A DNA stretch of 64,000 nucleotides from Lichenostomus cassidix (lineage: Eukaryota > Chordata > Aves > Passeriformes > Meliphagidae), in contig CM039211.1 in assembly GCA_008360975.2 (NCBI GenBank), forward strand, positions 23,842,943 through 23,906,942. Direction: 5' to 3'. The translations under genes were made by a program, and so were the position numbers. A model generated the notes under the pieces. It was not told the origin of the DNA. It did not search any database and saw only the letters and a program-made list of their open reading frames with translations. How positions within the stretch are numbered: the stretch's first letter is position 1; every line of letters begins with the position of its first letter. Of this stretch, positions 58,001 to 61,000 are shown piece after piece.

Positions 58001-61000
58001 CTGACTTTAGTCAGCACTGGATCAACTTCTGAATTGCTGGACTTTAGACTTGTGCTTTCTTTTTTTTCCTTCAGTCTGTGTTTGAAAGTGTTTCAACTGT
58101 ATTTCATCATCTTACTTTTTAAAGTTAATTCAATACCTGTCACTGGCCCTAAATGGATACTTCTGAAATATACAGTCCTTTATTTTTGGAACAGCAATAT
58201 ATGCCTACCTATCCTTGCACAGCTGCTGTGACCTCTGAATTCTGCCTCAGGTGCTTAGTTCCTAACTTGTGTAAGCTCTTTCTGCCTTGCTGTAAAGTGA
58301 CAACTGCTGCACCTTTACTTGGCACACACAGGGCCTGGCTAACATAAGCTAGTCCTTGCCTCCAGATCAACTTTAGCTTTAAGATGGCAACTCAAACTGC
58401 TGGTTGTTCACATTTTATCCCTAGAATAGACCTGTGGTGTCTATGCTTCCTGTAACACACCGTGTCTTTACACTGATCAGATACAACAACTTTTCAGTAA
58501 TCAGCAGTCCATGCAGGATTTAAATCATAAATTTAAATTTATCATTCACCCAAATTCTAAGACCTGTATAAAACATCCATAGACAAATTCTCATTCATGT
58601 TTTAGTTTCACCAGTTATCAAAATACGGAGAATTTCTCACCTGTGATAGCATGTCAGAAAAGGCTGCATTCTAACATGAACAGACAGAGTTGGATCAGAT
58701 ACCTACCCACACACTTTGGCTCCTTTGAATCCCACTGAGAGGTTCCCTGGCAGGTGAGTTTGCTGTTTCCTTCAATTTCATAGCCCTCATTGCAGGTCAC
58801 AAAACATACTGTCTTGTAGGAGATATCAGCTGTTGAACAATTAATGTGTCCATTTTGAGGAGACCGCAGTCTGGGACATGTTCGAACTGCAAAGGGAGAG
58901 AAACACCAGTTCACTCTCAGCACTGAATATCATTGGAATTACACTGCTCTGCTCAGTGTTTCAGAGAGGGGAAAGATACTGTCTTGTATACTAGTTACAG
59001 TAGTTTGTACGAATTTAGGGAATAGAGCTAGTACAGAGTGGATATTTTCAAAGTCTGCTTCCTGAAACAGAACTACATAGAATGTATGAGTTGCAAGTTT
59101 GCCTGAGTACTGACCTAAGTCCAAGAAAACAAAGTAACTGTGCATCTGGCACACAGTGTGTGGCCTGAGCTAGTGATGTCTATCCGCCTTCAAAATAGTA
59201 TAGCTGCAGGCAAATAGAATCCTGTGGAAAAGTGTGTGTCTTTGGGAGTTTCTAGTCTCCAGCAATGTCTGAGAATTCCTTGGGGGATTTCCAACTGGCA
59301 GGCTGGTATGGGCTGAGTACACACCAGGGAACAAGCTAAGAGCTTATGAACAGGTTGGATGACAGTGTCTCGGTGCTCAGGAATGTTCTCAGGCACTCTG
59401 GGCTGAATTCACAGGATAGAGACAAGTGTAAGCCTCCACAAATCAGAAGAGAAGATGCTCAGCATGCTGGAGGAGACAGAGGGAGGAAGAAGGAATACAA
59501 GCCACTTACATGGCTTGCACACCAGTCCATGAGAGATGAAAAAGAATAAATCAGGCTGCTTTTGAGACAAAAGGGATGCTTTCAGGGGTCAAGCATGGAG
59601 ACAGTCCTGGCTGCTGCTGAGGACAGAGGCGTTTCTCCTGTAACATCTCGCAAACACTGAAAGCAGTATGATTCCAAGGAGAATGCAGTCCTGTGCAGGA
59701 TGTCTATGCAGAAAGGGAAGCAGGGAAGTGAAGGGTGATCCTCAGATTGTCTTATGGTTTTACTATTAAATCCTGATGCTGCAATCCAGCACAAAGCTAC
59801 TCTGTAATTAAGACTGATCCCCAAAGAGATGAATGATCATAGCAAAAAAAAAGTAGCACTGGTGTGACCTGGATTTATGTTCTTTGTTTCAGTGTCATAA
59901 CCTCAAGATTTTATAGTAGGACGTCTTTCCTTTGTCCTGCCTTTTCAGTGCAGATCCTTTCCAGCTAGGATGTCATGCTCCAGTATTTGTGCCCTTGATC
60001 CCCTCCAGACAAAACTCTGAACTACATACATACTGCCTGGCCTTTGGGTCCCTCAAACAGCTGAGCTGTACACACCTACTGTCTGGGCATGAGTATGTGA
60101 TAATAGTGACACACCAATAATCAGCTACTGACTTTCCAAAATGAGTGGAAAACTGATTTAAAACTGAGCTCAGCAGATGTTGGCAGATACCGCTCGGTAT
60201 GTTCAAAAGAGGGATAAAAACGCACAAGGGCAAATGGTGTGGTTGCTCAAATATACAATCAAGAAGACTGCAATTCCCTAAACTCACAGAAACATAGAAT
60301 GGCTAAGGTTTGAAGGAACACATCTAGTCCAACCTCTCTGCTCTACACTGGTCTCCTAGAGCACATTGTACAGGATTGTGTCCAAAGAGCTTTTGACTAT
60401 CTCTAGTGAGGGAGACTCCACAACCTCTCTGGGCAGCCTGTTGAAGGGTTCAAATCACCCTCACTGTAAAGAAGTTCTTCCTCATACTTGGGTAGAACTT
60501 GCTGTGCATCAGTTTCTGCCCATTGCCTCTCATTCTATTGCATGGCACCACCAAGAAGAGCCTGTCTCTCTCCTCTTCAGATACTTACATACATTGATAG
60601 TTTCCCCTCTCAGTCTTCTTTCTCCAGGTTAAACAAGTCTAGCACCCCCAGCCTCTCGTCCCTTCCTCAGAAGAACTCTGTTTTCACTTGATTGTTTTCC
60701 ACAGCTTCTGTTTCCTTGCTGGCAGGAGGGCAACCTCTAGTGATAGGTGGCTTCAGAGAGCTGGACAATTCCTCTGCTGTGGTTTTGGAAGCTGATTTTA
60801 CCAATTAACCTAGTCTTCCTGCTGCCAGCTAGGAGGTAAAACATGATCTCCTCTACAAATGCACTCAAAGGGAAATCAACCTGGCAACCTCTCCTTTCTC
60901 TAGTAATTGTTTACTCAGCATGCAAGTGGACAACACTAGACACCTCAAACTAATTAATGGGCATGTAGCCTGAGTGCTCCTTCAAATGAGAGTCAGTAAT